A DNA stretch of 64,000 bases from assembly GCA_964500415.1 (NCBI GenBank), contig CAZCOB010000001.1:62001-126000 (forward strand), read 5' to 3'. This document shows positions 8,187-17,265 of the stretch, piece after piece. Positions within the stretch are counted from its first letter, which is position 1. The number at the start of each line of letters is the position of its first letter. Position numbers and translations under genes: made by a program. The notes below the pieces were generated by a model. That model searched no databases, was not told where the DNA came from, and saw nothing but the letters and a program-made list of their open reading frames with translations. The stretch comes from JAFGPF01 sp964500415 (lineage in GTDB: Bacteria > Chloroflexota > Dehalococcoidia > Dehalococcoidales > RBG-16-60-22).

Positions 8187-8843
8187 ATGCTGAAAGCCGA
8201 CCTTCATATCCATACCATGTTCTCCATGGACTGCAGTACGCCCCTGGAAAAGATAGTCCAGCGCTGTCAGGAACTGAAAATCAATTGTATTGCCATAGCC
8301 GACCACGGCATCGTCGATGGCGCCCTGATGATGCAGAAACTGGCCCCGTTCAGGGTTATCGTCGCCGAGGAAATCCTGACCACCCAGGGCGAAATCATGG
8401 GCATGTTCCTGAAAGAGACCATACCCGGCGGCCTGACTCCCCAGGAGACGATTAAACGTATCCGGGCCCAGGGTGGGCTGGTCAACATCCCGCATCCCTT
8501 CGAAACAATGCGCGGTTCCGCGTTGAAGGACTGGGCTATCGAAGAGATAGTCGGTGACATCGACCTCATGGAAGTGCTCAACTCAAGGAGTCCTTTCCCG
8601 GCCAATACCGAGAAAGCCAGGGCTTTTGCCGGGAAACACGGCATACCCGGAAGTGCCGGCAGCGATGCTCATACGGTTTACGAAATAGGAAACGCCTATG
8701 TCGAGATGCCCGAGTTCAATAATAAAGATGATTTTCTCAAGTCCCTGGCCCAGGGTAAAATTCAGGGGAGGCGGTCGAGTGTATTTGTGCGTCTTTTCAG
8801 CACCTGGGCCAAAGTGAAATCGCAGTACCTCAGAAGGAGGTAG
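8187..8843 (+). CDS. PHP-domain phosphoesterase
   Basis: 218 residues from ATG 8187 (GGAGGGG in the end of efp serves as ribosome site). The polymerase-and-histidinol-phosphatase fold is recognised by DLHIHT (His7, His9), IADHG, the glutamate in VAEEI, PHPFE and the GSDAH motif near the end, which together hold a trinuclear metal site. Members hydrolyse phosphate esters such as 3',5'-bisnucleotides; the substrate here cannot be told. The last codons hold AAGGAGG, the ribosome site of the next gene, so the two are translated together. Confidence 0.85.
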   Translation: MLKADLHIHTMFSMDCSTPLEKIVQRCQELKINCIAIADHGIVDGALMMQKLAPFRVIVAEEILTTQGEIMGMFLKETIPGGLTPQETIKRIRAQGGLVNIPHPFETMRGSALKDWAIEEIVGDIDLMEVLNSRSPFPANTEKARAFAGKHGIPGSAGSDAHTVYEIGNAYVEMPEFNNKDDFLKSLAQGKIQGRRSSVFVRLFSTWAKVKSQYLRRR

Positions 8844-8845
8844 CC

Positions 8846-9679
8846 GTGAGTAACCGCTATAAAGTCGGCTGGTTTTCCACCGGGAGGGGGTCAGGTTCGC
8901 GGGGACTTTTACAGACGGTCCAGGAAAGTATTATCGCCGGAGAACTCGACACAGAACTAGAGTTCGTTTTTTGCAGTCGTGAATGGGGTGAGACGGAAGC
9001 CACCGACCAGTACCTGACGATGGTGGAGGAATACGGCATACCCCTGGTCAGATTTTCCTACCAGATGTATAAAGCGGTGAGGGATATGCCCAATCCCGAA
9101 CCGGCTCAGCCCCTGCCGCAGTGGCGAATCGACTACGATAGAGAGGTCATGAAACGGCTGGAGGGTTTTCATCCAGACCTGTGTGTTCTGGCGGGTTTCA
9201 TGCTGATAACCGGCCCGGAGATGTGTGAAAAATACGATATTATCAACCTGCACCCGGCGGCGCCCGACGGCCCGGCCGGCACCTGGCAGCAGGTAATCTG
9301 GAAGCTGATAGAGACCGGGGCGGAGGTGCAGGGGGTGAAGATGCACGTGGCCATACCGGAACTGGACATGGGCCCTACGGCCACGTATTGCACGTTCCCG
9401 ATACGCGGGGAGGCCTACGACGGGGGGTGGGAGGAAATCAGGGGGAAAACGGTGGAGGATGTGAAGAAGGAACAGGGTGTGGAGAACGTGCTGTTCAAGA
9501 CCATACGGGAGCACGGCGCCATACGCGAATTGCCGCTGATGGTGGCCACCATCAGGGCTTTCAGCCGGGGTAAGGTGAAAATATCGAAAGACTGGCAGGT
9601 GGTTGACGCTGCTGGCCGTGTTATCAAGGGTTATGACCTTACCGCCGAGATTGACGAGATGGTGAAGGGCGAGCTTTAG
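8846..9679 (+). CDS. formyltransferase-fold protein related to PurN
   Basis: 277 residues, GTG start 2 bp after the PHP gene, with AAGGAGG 5 nt upstream. Resembles glycinamide ribonucleotide formyltransferase: a glycine-rich RGSGSRGLL loop for the phosphoribosyl group, FHPDLCVLAGFM, the catalytic INLHPA (Asn-His) and an Asp in PELDMGP. It is longer than PurN (about 200 residues) and lacks the purine operon around it; the insert around residues 60-100 is unusual. It could be a GAR transformylase or act on another amine. Function is uncertain, fold is likely. Confidence 0.75.
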   Translation: MSNRYKVGWFSTGRGSGSRGLLQTVQESIIAGELDTELEFVFCSREWGETEATDQYLTMVEEYGIPLVRFSYQMYKAVRDMPNPEPAQPLPQWRIDYDREVMKRLEGFHPDLCVLAGFMLITGPEMCEKYDIINLHPAAPDGPAGTWQQVIWKLIETGAEVQGVKMHVAIPELDMGPTATYCTFPIRGEAYDGGWEEIRGKTVEDVKKEQGVENVLFKTIREHGAIRELPLMVATIRAFSRGKVKISKDWQVVDAAGRVIKGYDLTAEIDEMVKGEL

Positions 9680-10001
9680 TCAATATTTTCATAAATTTTA
9701 GCCTAAGTAGAACAATGTGCTAGCCTCATCCCCTGTGTCCCCCTCAAGGGAAAATTCTAAGCACTAAACTGGCTGGTGAACCTATCCCCCTATGTCCCCC
9801 TTCCCTTGAGGATTATTGAAGGGAAGGGGGAGTAATTTGAAATAGGGGCTTCGCCCCTCTTAGACGCCCCGTTTGGGGGTGGGGGTAAAGACTGAGGGAT
9901 AAGACAATGAAAATCCCTCTTAGTCGCCCCTTTTTCAAATGGGGAAACTGTATATCACCCTCACCCTAGCCCTCTCCCATCAATGGAGAGGGGAATATAA
10001 T

Positions 10002-10050
10002 ACGGGATAAGCCGAGGATGATACTGGGCGGCCTGGGTGGGAAGAGATAA
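10002..10050 (+). repeat. dispersed repeat family A, copy 3
   Basis: ACGGGATAAGCCGAGGATG...CCTGGGTGGGAAGAGATAA, followed by GGGGTGGGG. It matches copy 2 across most of its length with scattered changes. Confidence 0.75.
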
Positions 10051-10096
10051 CAGGCGAGGGGTGGGGCGTATAGGTACGTTACCCACCCCACCACGA

Positions 10097-10160
10097 GATT
10101 CTTCGCTGCGCTCAGAATGACAGAGGGGAAGTACTGGATTCTGGCCTCCGCCAGAATGAC
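10097..10160 (+). repeat. two family B palindromes in tandem
   Basis: GATTCTTCGCTGCGCTCAGAATGAC (written in two parts: GATTCTTCGC and TGCGCTCAGAATGAC) at 10097-10121, then GGATTCTGGC...GCCAGAATGAC at 10136-10160. The second has the same stem as the copy inside xerC. Stems differ between the two while the AATGAC tail is kept. Confidence 0.7.
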
Positions 10161-10173
10161 AGTTATGAATAGC

Positions 10174-10809
10174 TTATTTCTTTGTTTTTTTGGGCTTCGC
10201 CTCTTTTTCATCGGCGGGTTTGGCCAATATCTCATCGATGATGCCGTATTCCGCTGCCTGCTCGGGGTTGAGATAGAAATCGCGGTCGGTGTCGTGGGTT
10301 ATCTTGTCCAGAGGTTGGCCGGTATGCCTGACGAATATGTCCTTGATGATATCCTGCTGCCGCATGATTTCACGGGCGGCAATGACCATATCCGCCGCTT
10401 GCCCCTGGACACCGCTACTGGCCTGGTGCATGTGGATGGTGGCGTGGGGGAGGGCGTAACGCTTTCCCTCGGCTCCGGCACAAAGTAAAACAGTGGCCAT
10501 GCTGGCTGACATGCCCACGCAGATGGTGGAAACACTGGGGCGGATGAGCTGCATGGTATCGTAGATGGCCAGTCCGGCGCTGATAACGCCGCCCGGACTC
10601 TGGATATACATGCTGATGTCCTTATCCGGGTCTTCGCGTTCCAGATAGAGAAGCTGGGCAATCAGGGTATTGGCTACGGGGTCGGAAATGGGGGTGAAGA
10701 GCATAACGATACGTTCTTTCAGGAGCAGGGAATATATATCCCAGAACCTTTCACCCCTCGGGCCGGTTTCGACCACACCGGGTATGATATTCGCTGGTAG
10801 ATTATTCAT
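10174..10809 (-). CDS. clpP: ATP-dependent Clp protease proteolytic subunit
   Basis: Serine protease subunit that forms the tetradecameric chamber with a ClpX/ClpC/ClpA ATPase. The triad is complete: Ser103 in GMSASMA, His128 in HMHQA and Asp173 in THDTDRDFYL. 211 residues with a lysine-rich extension at the C-terminus (EKEAKPKKTKK). The ATG overlaps the tig stop (ATGA), so tig and clpP are translationally coupled. No clpX follows in the window. Confidence 0.96.
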   Translation of the reverse strand: MNNLPANIIPGVVETGPRGERFWDIYSLLLKERIVMLFTPISDPVANTLIAQLLYLEREDPDKDISMYIQSPGGVISAGLAIYDTMQLIRPSVSTICVGMSASMATVLLCAGAEGKRYALPHATIHMHQASSGVQGQAADMVIAAREIMRQQDIIKDIFVRHTGQPLDKITHDTDRDFYLNPEQAAEYGIIDEILAKPADEKEAKPKKTKK

Positions 10810-12146
10810 TTTTCTTCCTCCTTTTTGGTCTTCTTCTCCACCTTTGTCTTTTTCTTAGGGTCTCCGTTAGTTTTAGCTATATCGGTCATTCTTTCTATGG
10901 TCTTGCGGGTCTTTAACGACTGCTTAATCGATTCGCGGGTTTGAGGGGTGTCCAGCATTTTTCGAAGTTCATCTATTTTATCATCTCCCGCGCCCCGCGT
11001 CATATTACTAATTCCATTTTCAATGTCTGTCTCGGTGATTTCAATCTTCTCCGCCTCGGCGATTTTGCTCATTACCAGAGAGGCGGCTACGTTTTTCGTC
11101 GCTACCGGGCGTAGTTCTTCACGGAGCTGCTCCGCCGTCTTATTGATACTTTGCAGGTACTCGTCCATACCCCGCCCCGTCATTTGCAGCTGCCTTACCT
11201 GCTCGTTAAGAATACGGTTAATTTCCATCTCCACCAGGACCGGCGGATATTCAACACTTGACCGCTCGACAGCGGTATTGATAACCTTTTCCTCAAATTC
11301 CATCCTGGTGTTTTCTTCGGCCCTCAGCTGCAGGCTTTTGGCGATTTCCTCGCGGAGCGTATCAACCGTCTTAAAGTCGGGAGAGACCTGACCGGCGAAC
11401 TCGTCGTTGAGTTCCGGGAGCTTCTCTTCCTTGATTTCAGTAAGTTTAACTTTAAAATGGCCTTCCTTACCGGCTACGTTGTTGTTGGGGTAGTCCCCGG
11501 GAAAGCTGAGGTTAAATTCCTTCTCCTCTTCATTCTTCATGCCGACTACCTGGTCGGAAAATCCAGGCGCGGGGGATATCAGTTCTTTCAGTACCTGAAT
11601 CTGGGCGCCAACTTTCTGGACATAGGGCTTCTCATCGACCATGCCGTTAATATCGATAATAGCCATATCATTGTAGTCGAGCGCCCTGTCGACGGGTTCC
11701 CAGATGGCGTGCTGGTGGCGCAGCTCTTCGAAAACAGCATTGACCTTCTCATCCGTTATGTCAACCGGGTCAGGCGTTATCCGGATATCCCGGTAGTCAC
11801 CAAGCTCCACCGTGGGCGACAGAGGCACGACAGCCTTGAATATCAGGGGGTCGGTCTGGGTTATCTCCAGGTCCGGCTGGGCGAAGGGTTCTATTTCCTG
11901 CTCCTTGAGGGCCTGCTCGTAGGCCTGGGGCAGCAGGTGGTCGAGCGCCTCTTCGAGGAGCCTGGGTTTGCCCAGGTGGCGTTCCACTATCGCTCGCGGC
12001 GCTTTCCCCTTGCGGAATCCGGGGATGCTGGTTTTTTGCACCAGGTTGTGATAGGCATGCTGCAGGGATGATTCCATTTCGGCAGGCTCCATCTCGACGG
12101 TTATATATGCCTGACGGTTCTCCTCTTTTTCTTTCGTAACTTTCAA
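10806..12146 (-). CDS. tig: trigger factor
   Basis: Ribosome-bound chaperone for nascent chains. The N-terminal domain carries the ribosome-docking motif GFRKGKAPRAIVE (about residues 41-53), then an FKBP-like prolyl isomerase part and the long C-terminal helical arms; the tail is highly charged (KKKTKVEKKTKKEEEK). 446 residues, normal length. Lies between aspS (16 bp upstream) and clpP (4 bp overlap), forming one - strand operon of synthesis, folding and degradation functions. Confidence 0.95.
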   Translation of the reverse strand: MKVTKEKEENRQAYITVEMEPAEMESSLQHAYHNLVQKTSIPGFRKGKAPRAIVERHLGKPRLLEEALDHLLPQAYEQALKEQEIEPFAQPDLEITQTDPLIFKAVVPLSPTVELGDYRDIRITPDPVDITDEKVNAVFEELRHQHAIWEPVDRALDYNDMAIIDINGMVDEKPYVQKVGAQIQVLKELISPAPGFSDQVVGMKNEEEKEFNLSFPGDYPNNNVAGKEGHFKVKLTEIKEEKLPELNDEFAGQVSPDFKTVDTLREEIAKSLQLRAEENTRMEFEEKVINTAVERSSVEYPPVLVEMEINRILNEQVRQLQMTGRGMDEYLQSINKTAEQLREELRPVATKNVAASLVMSKIAEAEKIEITETDIENGISNMTRGAGDDKIDELRKMLDTPQTRESIKQSLKTRKTIERMTDIAKTNGDPKKKTKVEKKTKKEEEK

Positions 12147-12162
12147 ATTCCCTCCCGATTAG

Positions 12163-13956
12163 CTAATCTTCACGCAGACGAATGTGCAATTCATCAAGCT
12201 GTTCTTCCGTGACGGGTGAAGGCGCGTTAAAGGTAAGGTCGGCGGCGCTCTGAGTCTTGGGGAAAGCGATTACCTCCCTGATGTTTTCCTCCCCGGTAAG
12301 ATACATGATAATACGGTCAATACCCGGAGCGATGCCACCGTGAGGGGGCGCACCATATTTAAAGGCCTCGAGCAAATGCCCGAAGCGTTCTTCAATGGCT
12401 TCATCAGTGTAGCCAAGTATTTTAAATATTTTTCTTTGCAGGTCGCTCTTGTGAATCCTGATGCTGCCGCTACATAGTTCGCCCCCGTTACAGATAATAT
12501 CGTAGCTCCTGGCCCTGACCTTCTCGGGGTCGGTATCCAGCAGCGGCATATCCTCTTCCCTGGGCATGGTAAAGGCATGATGCATGGCTTCCAGTCGCCC
12601 TGTCTGGCTATCCCTCTCGAACATAGGAAAATCAATGATAAAGCCGAAGGCAAAGACATCAGGGCTGGCCAGTCCCAGCCGGGAGCCAATCTCGCGGCGG
12701 AGTCCTCCAAGCACCGTACTGACCAGTTTGTTTTCCCCGGCCACAATCAGGAGCAGGTCGCCGATACCGGCTTCGAGTCGTCCGGCCATTGCTTTAATAT
12801 CATCCAGCGAGAGGAACTTGGCGGCAGTTGATTTCACCATTTCCGGGGTAAGTTCCGCCAGGCTATTACCGGCACCGCTCAGGGCGATGGAAACCAGGCC
12901 ACCGGCGCCGAGTCCCCTGGCTATCTCGTTTAACTCCTCAAGCTGGCGGCGCGTATAACCGGCACAGCCAGCAGCACGGATACCTTTTACCCTGCCCTTG
13001 CCGGCGATAGCCGAGGTAAATATATCGAAGCCGGAATTCGCCACGATATCCGAAAGGTCTTTAATCTCCACGCCGAAACGGAGGTCGGGTTTATCCGAGC
13101 CATAGCGTTCCATAGCGTCAGCATAACTGAGGCGGGGGAAAGGCTGTATCAACTGCTTTTCCGGCATGAGTGTCTTTATCATGGCGGTAAACAGTTCTTC
13201 GGTCAGACTGAAAATATCCTCTTCTTCAACGAAGCTCATCTCAACGTCAAGCTGGGTATGTTCCGGCTGTCGGTCGGCGCGGGTATCCTCGTCGCGGAAG
13301 CAGCGGGCAATCTGGTAGTATTTTTCGAAGCCGGCCACCATAAGTAGCTGCTTGAGCTGCTGGGGTGACTGCGGCAGGGCGTAAAAGTGGCCGGGGTAAA
13401 CACGGCTGGGCACCAGGTAATCGCGGGCTCCTTCCGGCGTGCTTTTGATAAGGATAGGCGTCTCTATCTCGACGAAACCTCTGGCATCCAGGAAATCGCG
13501 CATGAACCTGATAACCCGGTGACGGAGGAGCAAGTTCTCTTTCATGCGGGGCCGGCGCAGGTCCAGGTAACGGTATTTCAGGCGCAGGTTTTCGTCTACC
13601 TCCATTTCTTCGTTAATATAAAAGGGAGGGGTCTCGGAGGGGTTCAGTATCTCGGTGTCCTTAACGATTACCTCGATATCGCCGGTGGGGAGCCTGGGGT
13701 TTTCGGTACCCGCCGGACGCAGAGCTACCTCGCCTTTAATCCTCACGACGTACTCATTGCGCATTTTTTCGGCGGTTTTCAGACTGGCGGGTGATATTTC
13801 TGGATTGAAAACCGTCTGGACGATGCCTTCCCTGTCCCTCAGGTCGATAAAGATAAGGCCGCCGTGGTCGCGCCTGCGGTTTATCCAGCCGGCCAGCGAT
13901 ACCTCGCTGCCGATGTGTTCTTTCCTTAATTCACCGCAGGAATGCGTCCTGAGCAA
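12163..13956 (-). CDS. aspS: aspartyl-tRNA synthetase
   Basis: Class II synthetase charging tRNA-Asp (and perhaps tRNA-Asn). OB-fold anticodon domain (GWINRRRDHGGLIFIDLRD), motif 1, motif 2 (YQIARCFRDEDTRADRQPEHTQLD), the bacterial GAD insert (about 290-415) and motif 3 (GGIAPGIDRI) are all present. I place the start at TTG 13956: GGGGAGG lies 5 nt upstream and the protein then begins LLRTHSCGELR as in the family. The longer frame from GTG 13986 begins at the predicted transcription start and has no ribosome site. 597 residues. Confidence 0.95.
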   Translation of the reverse strand: MLRTHSCGELRKEHIGSEVSLAGWINRRRDHGGLIFIDLRDREGIVQTVFNPEISPASLKTAEKMRNEYVVRIKGEVALRPAGTENPRLPTGDIEVIVKDTEILNPSETPPFYINEEMEVDENLRLKYRYLDLRRPRMKENLLLRHRVIRFMRDFLDARGFVEIETPILIKSTPEGARDYLVPSRVYPGHFYALPQSPQQLKQLLMVAGFEKYYQIARCFRDEDTRADRQPEHTQLDVEMSFVEEEDIFSLTEELFTAMIKTLMPEKQLIQPFPRLSYADAMERYGSDKPDLRFGVEIKDLSDIVANSGFDIFTSAIAGKGRVKGIRAAGCAGYTRRQLEELNEIARGLGAGGLVSIALSGAGNSLAELTPEMVKSTAAKFLSLDDIKAMAGRLEAGIGDLLLIVAGENKLVSTVLGGLRREIGSRLGLASPDVFAFGFIIDFPMFERDSQTGRLEAMHHAFTMPREEDMPLLDTDPEKVRARSYDIICNGGELCSGSIRIHKSDLQRKIFKILGYTDEAIEERFGHLLEAFKYGAPPHGGIAPGIDRIIMYLTGEENIREVIAFPKTQSAADLTFNAPSPVTEEQLDELHIRLRED

Positions 13957-13991
13957 AGTTGCCTCCCCAATGATAGATGCCTTCACTTTTG

Positions 13992-14020
13992 ATTATAGCT
14001 TATACAGGTAGGCGCTTCAA
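13992..14020 (-). promoter_or_regulatory. promoter of the aspS-tig-clpP operon
   Basis: On the - strand TTGAAG (14015-14020), 17 bp, TATAAT (13992-13997). Start of transcription expected near 13985, giving a leader of about 29 nt to the TTG at 13956. Confidence 0.75.
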
Positions 14021-14067
14021 CAAAAATGCACCGACCGGCGATATCGGATAGTCTGGCTAGACGAGTA

Positions 14068-14096
14068 TTGACAAATAAATAATCCGGTGCTATCCT
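14068..14096 (+). promoter_or_regulatory. promoter 1 of the homocysteine cluster
   Basis: TTGACA (14068-14073), 17 bp, TATCCT (14091-14096), expected start near 14103. It would give a 135-nt leader before the GTG at 14239; I do not recognise a riboswitch in that leader. Confidence 0.6.
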
Positions 14097-14159
14097 GAGT
14101 ATTGTTGATGAAAACAGTCAACTTTTATAGCGAGAATAATGCCAGTAAGTTAGGTACAG

Positions 14160-14188
14160 TTGTATTAGTACGGCGGCTCTGCTAGAAT
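14160..14188 (+). promoter_or_regulatory. promoter 2 of the homocysteine cluster (extended -10)
   Basis: TTGTAT (14160-14165), 17 bp, TAGAAT (14183-14188) with TGC just before it. The TGCTAGAAT element is the same as in the dprA and uvrC promoters. Expected start near 14195. Confidence 0.55.
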
Positions 14189-14238
14189 GTTATGTAATCC
14201 CGCTAATTATCATCAGGGGACAGGAGGGAAGCAGTCCA

Positions 14239-15447
14239 GTGGCCAAGACAATCGCGGAGATAAACGAAAAAATCAAAGAAGGCAAGGCCGTAGTCTTCAA
14301 TGCGGAAGAGATTATCGACGTTGCCCGGGAGAAAGGCATCAAAAGGGCCGCCCAGGAAGTGGACGTGGTCACTACGGGGACTTTCGGGATTATGTGTTCC
14401 TCCGGGGCCTATTTCAACATCGGACACGCCAAACCGCGCTTTAAGCTGGGGGGCGGCCGGGCTTACCTGAACGACGTGCCGGCTTATACCGGACTGGCGG
14501 CAGCCGACCTGTTCCTGGGGGCTAACGCCCTGCCCGACGACGACCCGAGAAACAGGGTACATCCCGGTGAATTCACCTACGGCGGCGGGCATGTTATCGA
14601 AGAGCTGGTGGCGGGCAAGGACGTGCGGCTGGTGGCCACGGCCTTCGGCACGGACTGCTATCCACGCAAGAAGCTGGAGACGCTGCTGAACATCAAAGAC
14701 CTTAACGAAGCGGTGCTCTTTAACATCAGGAATGCCTACCAGAATTACAACGTGGCGGTGAACTGTTCGGATAAGACAATCTATACATACATGGGGGTGC
14801 TCAAGGCGCAGTTGGGCAACGCCAACTATAGCTCGGCGGGGCAGCTTTCGCCACTGTTCAACGACCCCTATTACAAGACGATAGGAATCGGGACGAGGAT
14901 ATTCCTGGGCGGGGGCACCGGTTTCGTGGCCTGGCAGGGCACGCAGCACAATCCCGGCGTGCCCCGCACCGAGAAGGGCATTCCTAAAGAAGGCGCCGGG
15001 ACGCTGGCGGTCATCGGCGACCTGAAGCAGATGAACGCGCGCTGGCTGGTAGGCACGAGCGTGCTCGGTTACGGGTGCAGCCTGACGGTCGGCATCGGGG
15101 TGCCAATTCCCGTGCTGTCGGAGGAAATCCTGGAGTATACCGCGGTAACCGACGCGGATATCCTGGCGCCGGTCGTCGATTATTCGGACGCCTTCCCTAA
15201 TCTAAAACCGGACATCCTGGGCGAGGTCAGCTACGCCGAGCTTAAGAGCGGCAAGATAAAGGTCAAGGGGAAGGACGTGCCGACGGCTTCGCGCTCCAGC
15301 TACCCGAGGGCGCTGGAGATAGCCAACCTGCTCAAGGAGTGGATACAATCGGGCAAATTTTTACTGACCGAGGCGGTGCAGCCGTTGCCCGGCGCGGAGT
15401 CCGCCGTAAAAGTGAAGCCGCTCAACGAGCGGCCCATCGAATATTAA
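14239..15447 (+). CDS. homocysteine biosynthesis protein, DUF39/HcyBio family
   Basis: 402 residues of the DUF39 (COG1900, HcyBio) family, the homologue of Methanosarcina MA1821, which with its ferredoxin partner makes homocysteine from aspartate semialdehyde and sulfide. Visible family features are TTGTFGIMCSSGAYFNIGH, PAYTG--AADLFLGA, GGGHVIEELVAGK, the conserved Cys in FGTDCYPRK and the motif GGGTGFVAWQGTQH. Start GTG 14239 with CAGGAGGG upstream. The partner NIL-ferredoxin follows 86 bp later, and the UPF0280 gene, linked to the same route in Methanosarcina, follows after that. No cysteine or O-acetylhomoserine route genes are nearby. Confidence 0.88.
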   Translation: MAKTIAEINEKIKEGKAVVFNAEEIIDVAREKGIKRAAQEVDVVTTGTFGIMCSSGAYFNIGHAKPRFKLGGGRAYLNDVPAYTGLAAADLFLGANALPDDDPRNRVHPGEFTYGGGHVIEELVAGKDVRLVATAFGTDCYPRKKLETLLNIKDLNEAVLFNIRNAYQNYNVAVNCSDKTIYTYMGVLKAQLGNANYSSAGQLSPLFNDPYYKTIGIGTRIFLGGGTGFVAWQGTQHNPGVPRTEKGIPKEGAGTLAVIGDLKQMNARWLVGTSVLGYGCSLTVGIGVPIPVLSEEILEYTAVTDADILAPVVDYSDAFPNLKPDILGEVSYAELKSGKIKVKGKDVPTASRSSYPRALEIANLLKEWIQSGKFLLTEAVQPLPGAESAVKVKPLNERPIEY

Positions 15448-15533
15448 CTTCAGCAGAAGCGAGATAATATAAATATAGAGAATCTGAGGTTATATTGCCT
15501 TAGCTATAGTGAGCAGGGGAAGAGGTGTAAGCA

Positions 15534-15944
15534 ATGGCAGTTACGAAAAGAATCGTTTTACGCTTTCCCAGGCGACTGGTGGAGCGACCGATAATATACC
15601 GTCTGGTCAAGGACTACGACCTTGAGTTCAATATTCTCAAGGCTTCTATAACCCCCGAGCAGGAAGGTCTGCTGGTGCTGGAGCTTAAGGGGAACCAGAA
15701 GGAATACGATAAAGGCATCGATTTCCTGATCAAGGCCGGCGTGCAGATACAGTCGCTGAGCCAGGACGTGACGCGTAACGAGGAGAGGTGCACCAGTTGC
15801 GGCGCCTGCGTCACCGTCTGCCCTACCGGCGCTTTCCGGGTAGACCCGAAGACGCGGGAAGTGCTGTTCGATAATACGAAGTGCATTGCCTGCGGGCTCT
15901 GCATCCCGGCTTGCCCGCCGCGGGCGATGGAAGTGCATTTCTAG
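15534..15944 (+). CDS. NIL-domain plus 2x[4Fe-4S] ferredoxin (homocysteine biosynthesis partner)
   Basis: 136 residues: an N-terminal NIL domain (about 1-78; RIVLRFPRRLVERPI...) and a C-terminal ferredoxin with two CxxCxxCxxxCP clusters, Cys86/89/92/96 and Cys117/120/123/127. This is the domain order of MA1822, the electron or sulfur-transfer partner of the DUF39 enzyme. The neighbouring DUF39 gene supports that role. The ribosome site is GAAGAGGTG, about 8 nt before the ATG. Confidence 0.9.
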   Translation: MAVTKRIVLRFPRRLVERPIIYRLVKDYDLEFNILKASITPEQEGLLVLELKGNQKEYDKGIDFLIKAGVQIQSLSQDVTRNEERCTSCGACVTVCPTGAFRVDPKTREVLFDNTKCIACGLCIPACPPRAMEVHF

Positions 15945-16507
15945 CTGCTTTGATATTGAGTGGCGTTATTTAAAAACCTTACCCCCTGTGTCCCCCTCTC
16001 CTTACGAGGCAGGGTGAAGGAGAGGGTGAATGGATTTGAGAGGGGGCTTCGCCCCCTCTCGCTGTGCACTCCCCTGTAAGGGGTGGGGAAACGCCAGGTA
16101 TCAAGGAACAAGTATCAAGGAAGGGATAAAATTCCTAAGCTATCAAAATCCTCCTTAATCCCTCCTTCGGCAGGCTCATGACAGGCTCTTTTTTCAAAGG
16201 AGGAAACTGGGGACGAAAATCTACCTTAATCCCTCCTTACGAAGGAGGGAGACAGATTGGGTTAAGGCATTGATATAAGGGTTTGTGCAAACAACCTCTC
16301 CCTTCGGTAAAGGGAGAGCGAGAGGGATTTTGGGGCGGGGGTATATTAGCGGGATAAGCAGAGGATGGTGCGAGGGCGGTCAGGGCGGGAAAAGATAACA
16401 TAGACGGGGGGTGGGGTCTGTATGTTGCCTGCCCCACCCCGAGATTCTTCCCCTTCAGCCGAAGGGTCAGAATGACAGAGGGAATGTTCCTCAGAATGAC
16501 GGAATGA
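15945..16507. repeat. intergenic block of dispersed repeats, no gene seen
   Basis: 563 bp with a perfect AGAGGGGGC-TTC-GCCCCCTCT hairpin near 16040-16060, two family C runs (16140-16250), a family A copy (16349-16398) and family B palindromes (16443-16475 and a short one ending at 16500). The last one runs up to the start of the UPF0280 gene, which therefore has no clear ribosome site. Confidence 0.7.
16349..16398 (+). repeat. dispersed repeat family A, copy 4
   Basis: GCGGGATAAGCAGAGGATG...GGGCGGGAAAAGATAA followed by GGGGGGTGGGG, as at copy 3. Confidence 0.72.
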
Positions 16508-17248
16508 ATGAAAGAGGATACCTACCAGCCGAGGACGTACCGGCACTGGATTGAGGGCAAAGACCTCATCGCGTTTAACGCAGCCGAGAAGGAAACCGAT
16601 TTATACATTCGCGCCGTATCCGACTTGCAGAGAAAAGCCCGACGATTGATAGTAAAATACCGCCGTCAGCTTGAGGGTTATATCGGACGCAATCCCGACT
16701 TCGTTACATCACTTACGCCTCTTCGCGTGGAGGACGATGCACCGGCTATAGTCAAGGGGATGGCGGAGGCGGGAGAGAAGGCAGGAGTCGGGCCGATGGC
16801 GGCGGTAGCCGGAGCCATTGCGGAGTATGTCGGCTGGGAACTGCTGGAGTTTTCACCGGAGATAATCGTGGAAAACGGGGGGGATATCTTTCTAAAATTT
16901 TTGAACAAAAGGGTTGTGGGCATATTCGCCGGAGAATCGCCATTGAGCGGGAAAATTGGACTGGAAATAGAGGCGCGGGATACGCCGCTGGGTATTTGCA
17001 CCTCCTCGGGGACGGTGGGGCATTCTTTAAGCTATGGTAAGGCCGACGCCGTGGTGGTTGTTTCCGCTTCGGCGGCGCTGGCCGATGCTGCGGCGACAGC
17101 TATCGGCAACCGGGTTGAGAAGCCAGGCGACATCGATGCCGCCATCGATTTCGGCAATAGCATCAATGGTATTAAAGGCATCGTTATTATCATCGGAGAA
17201 AGTCTGGGCGTTTGGGGGGATGTGAAACTCTGCGAGACATACGTCTGA
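16508..17248 (+). CDS. UPF0280 family protein (ApbE-like; sulfide assimilation factor candidate)
   Basis: 246 residues of COG2122/UPF0280, with 'TYRHWI-GKDLIAFNAAEKETDLYIRA' at the N-terminus and a glycine-rich GPMAAVAGAIAEYVG and LGICTSSGTVGHSLSYGKADAVVVV core. In Methanosarcina acetivorans the homologue MA1715 improves sulfide assimilation together with the MA1821/MA1822 pair, and here it follows exactly those two homologues, so I infer the same role. The ATG at 16508 comes straight after repeat B sequence and has only a weak ribosome site; the start is less sure than the gene. Chemistry is unknown. Confidence 0.85.
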   Translation: MKEDTYQPRTYRHWIEGKDLIAFNAAEKETDLYIRAVSDLQRKARRLIVKYRRQLEGYIGRNPDFVTSLTPLRVEDDAPAIVKGMAEAGEKAGVGPMAAVAGAIAEYVGWELLEFSPEIIVENGGDIFLKFLNKRVVGIFAGESPLSGKIGLEIEARDTPLGICTSSGTVGHSLSYGKADAVVVVSASAALADAAATAIGNRVEKPGDIDAAIDFGNSINGIKGIVIIIGESLGVWGDVKLCETYV

Positions 17249-17265
17249 GCAAATATTTAAAGGAC

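Larger units (their letters stand above)
9680..10173. repeat. intergenic block made of dispersed repeats, no gene seen
   Basis: Holds a 12-bp inverted repeat (CCCCCTTCCCTT at 9796-9807 with its complement at 9819-9830), a GGGGCTTCGCCCC hairpin near 9845, a family C run near 9905-9950, a family A copy (10002-10050) and two family B palindromes (10097-10160). The inverted repeat may end transcription of the upstream operon, although it lacks a T run. No coding frame is supported. Confidence 0.7.

Noticed and set aside
14103..14238. Riboswitch in the leader of the homocysteine cluster
   Set aside because: A SAM or related riboswitch would make sense here, but I found none of the core sequences of the classes I know and no terminator.
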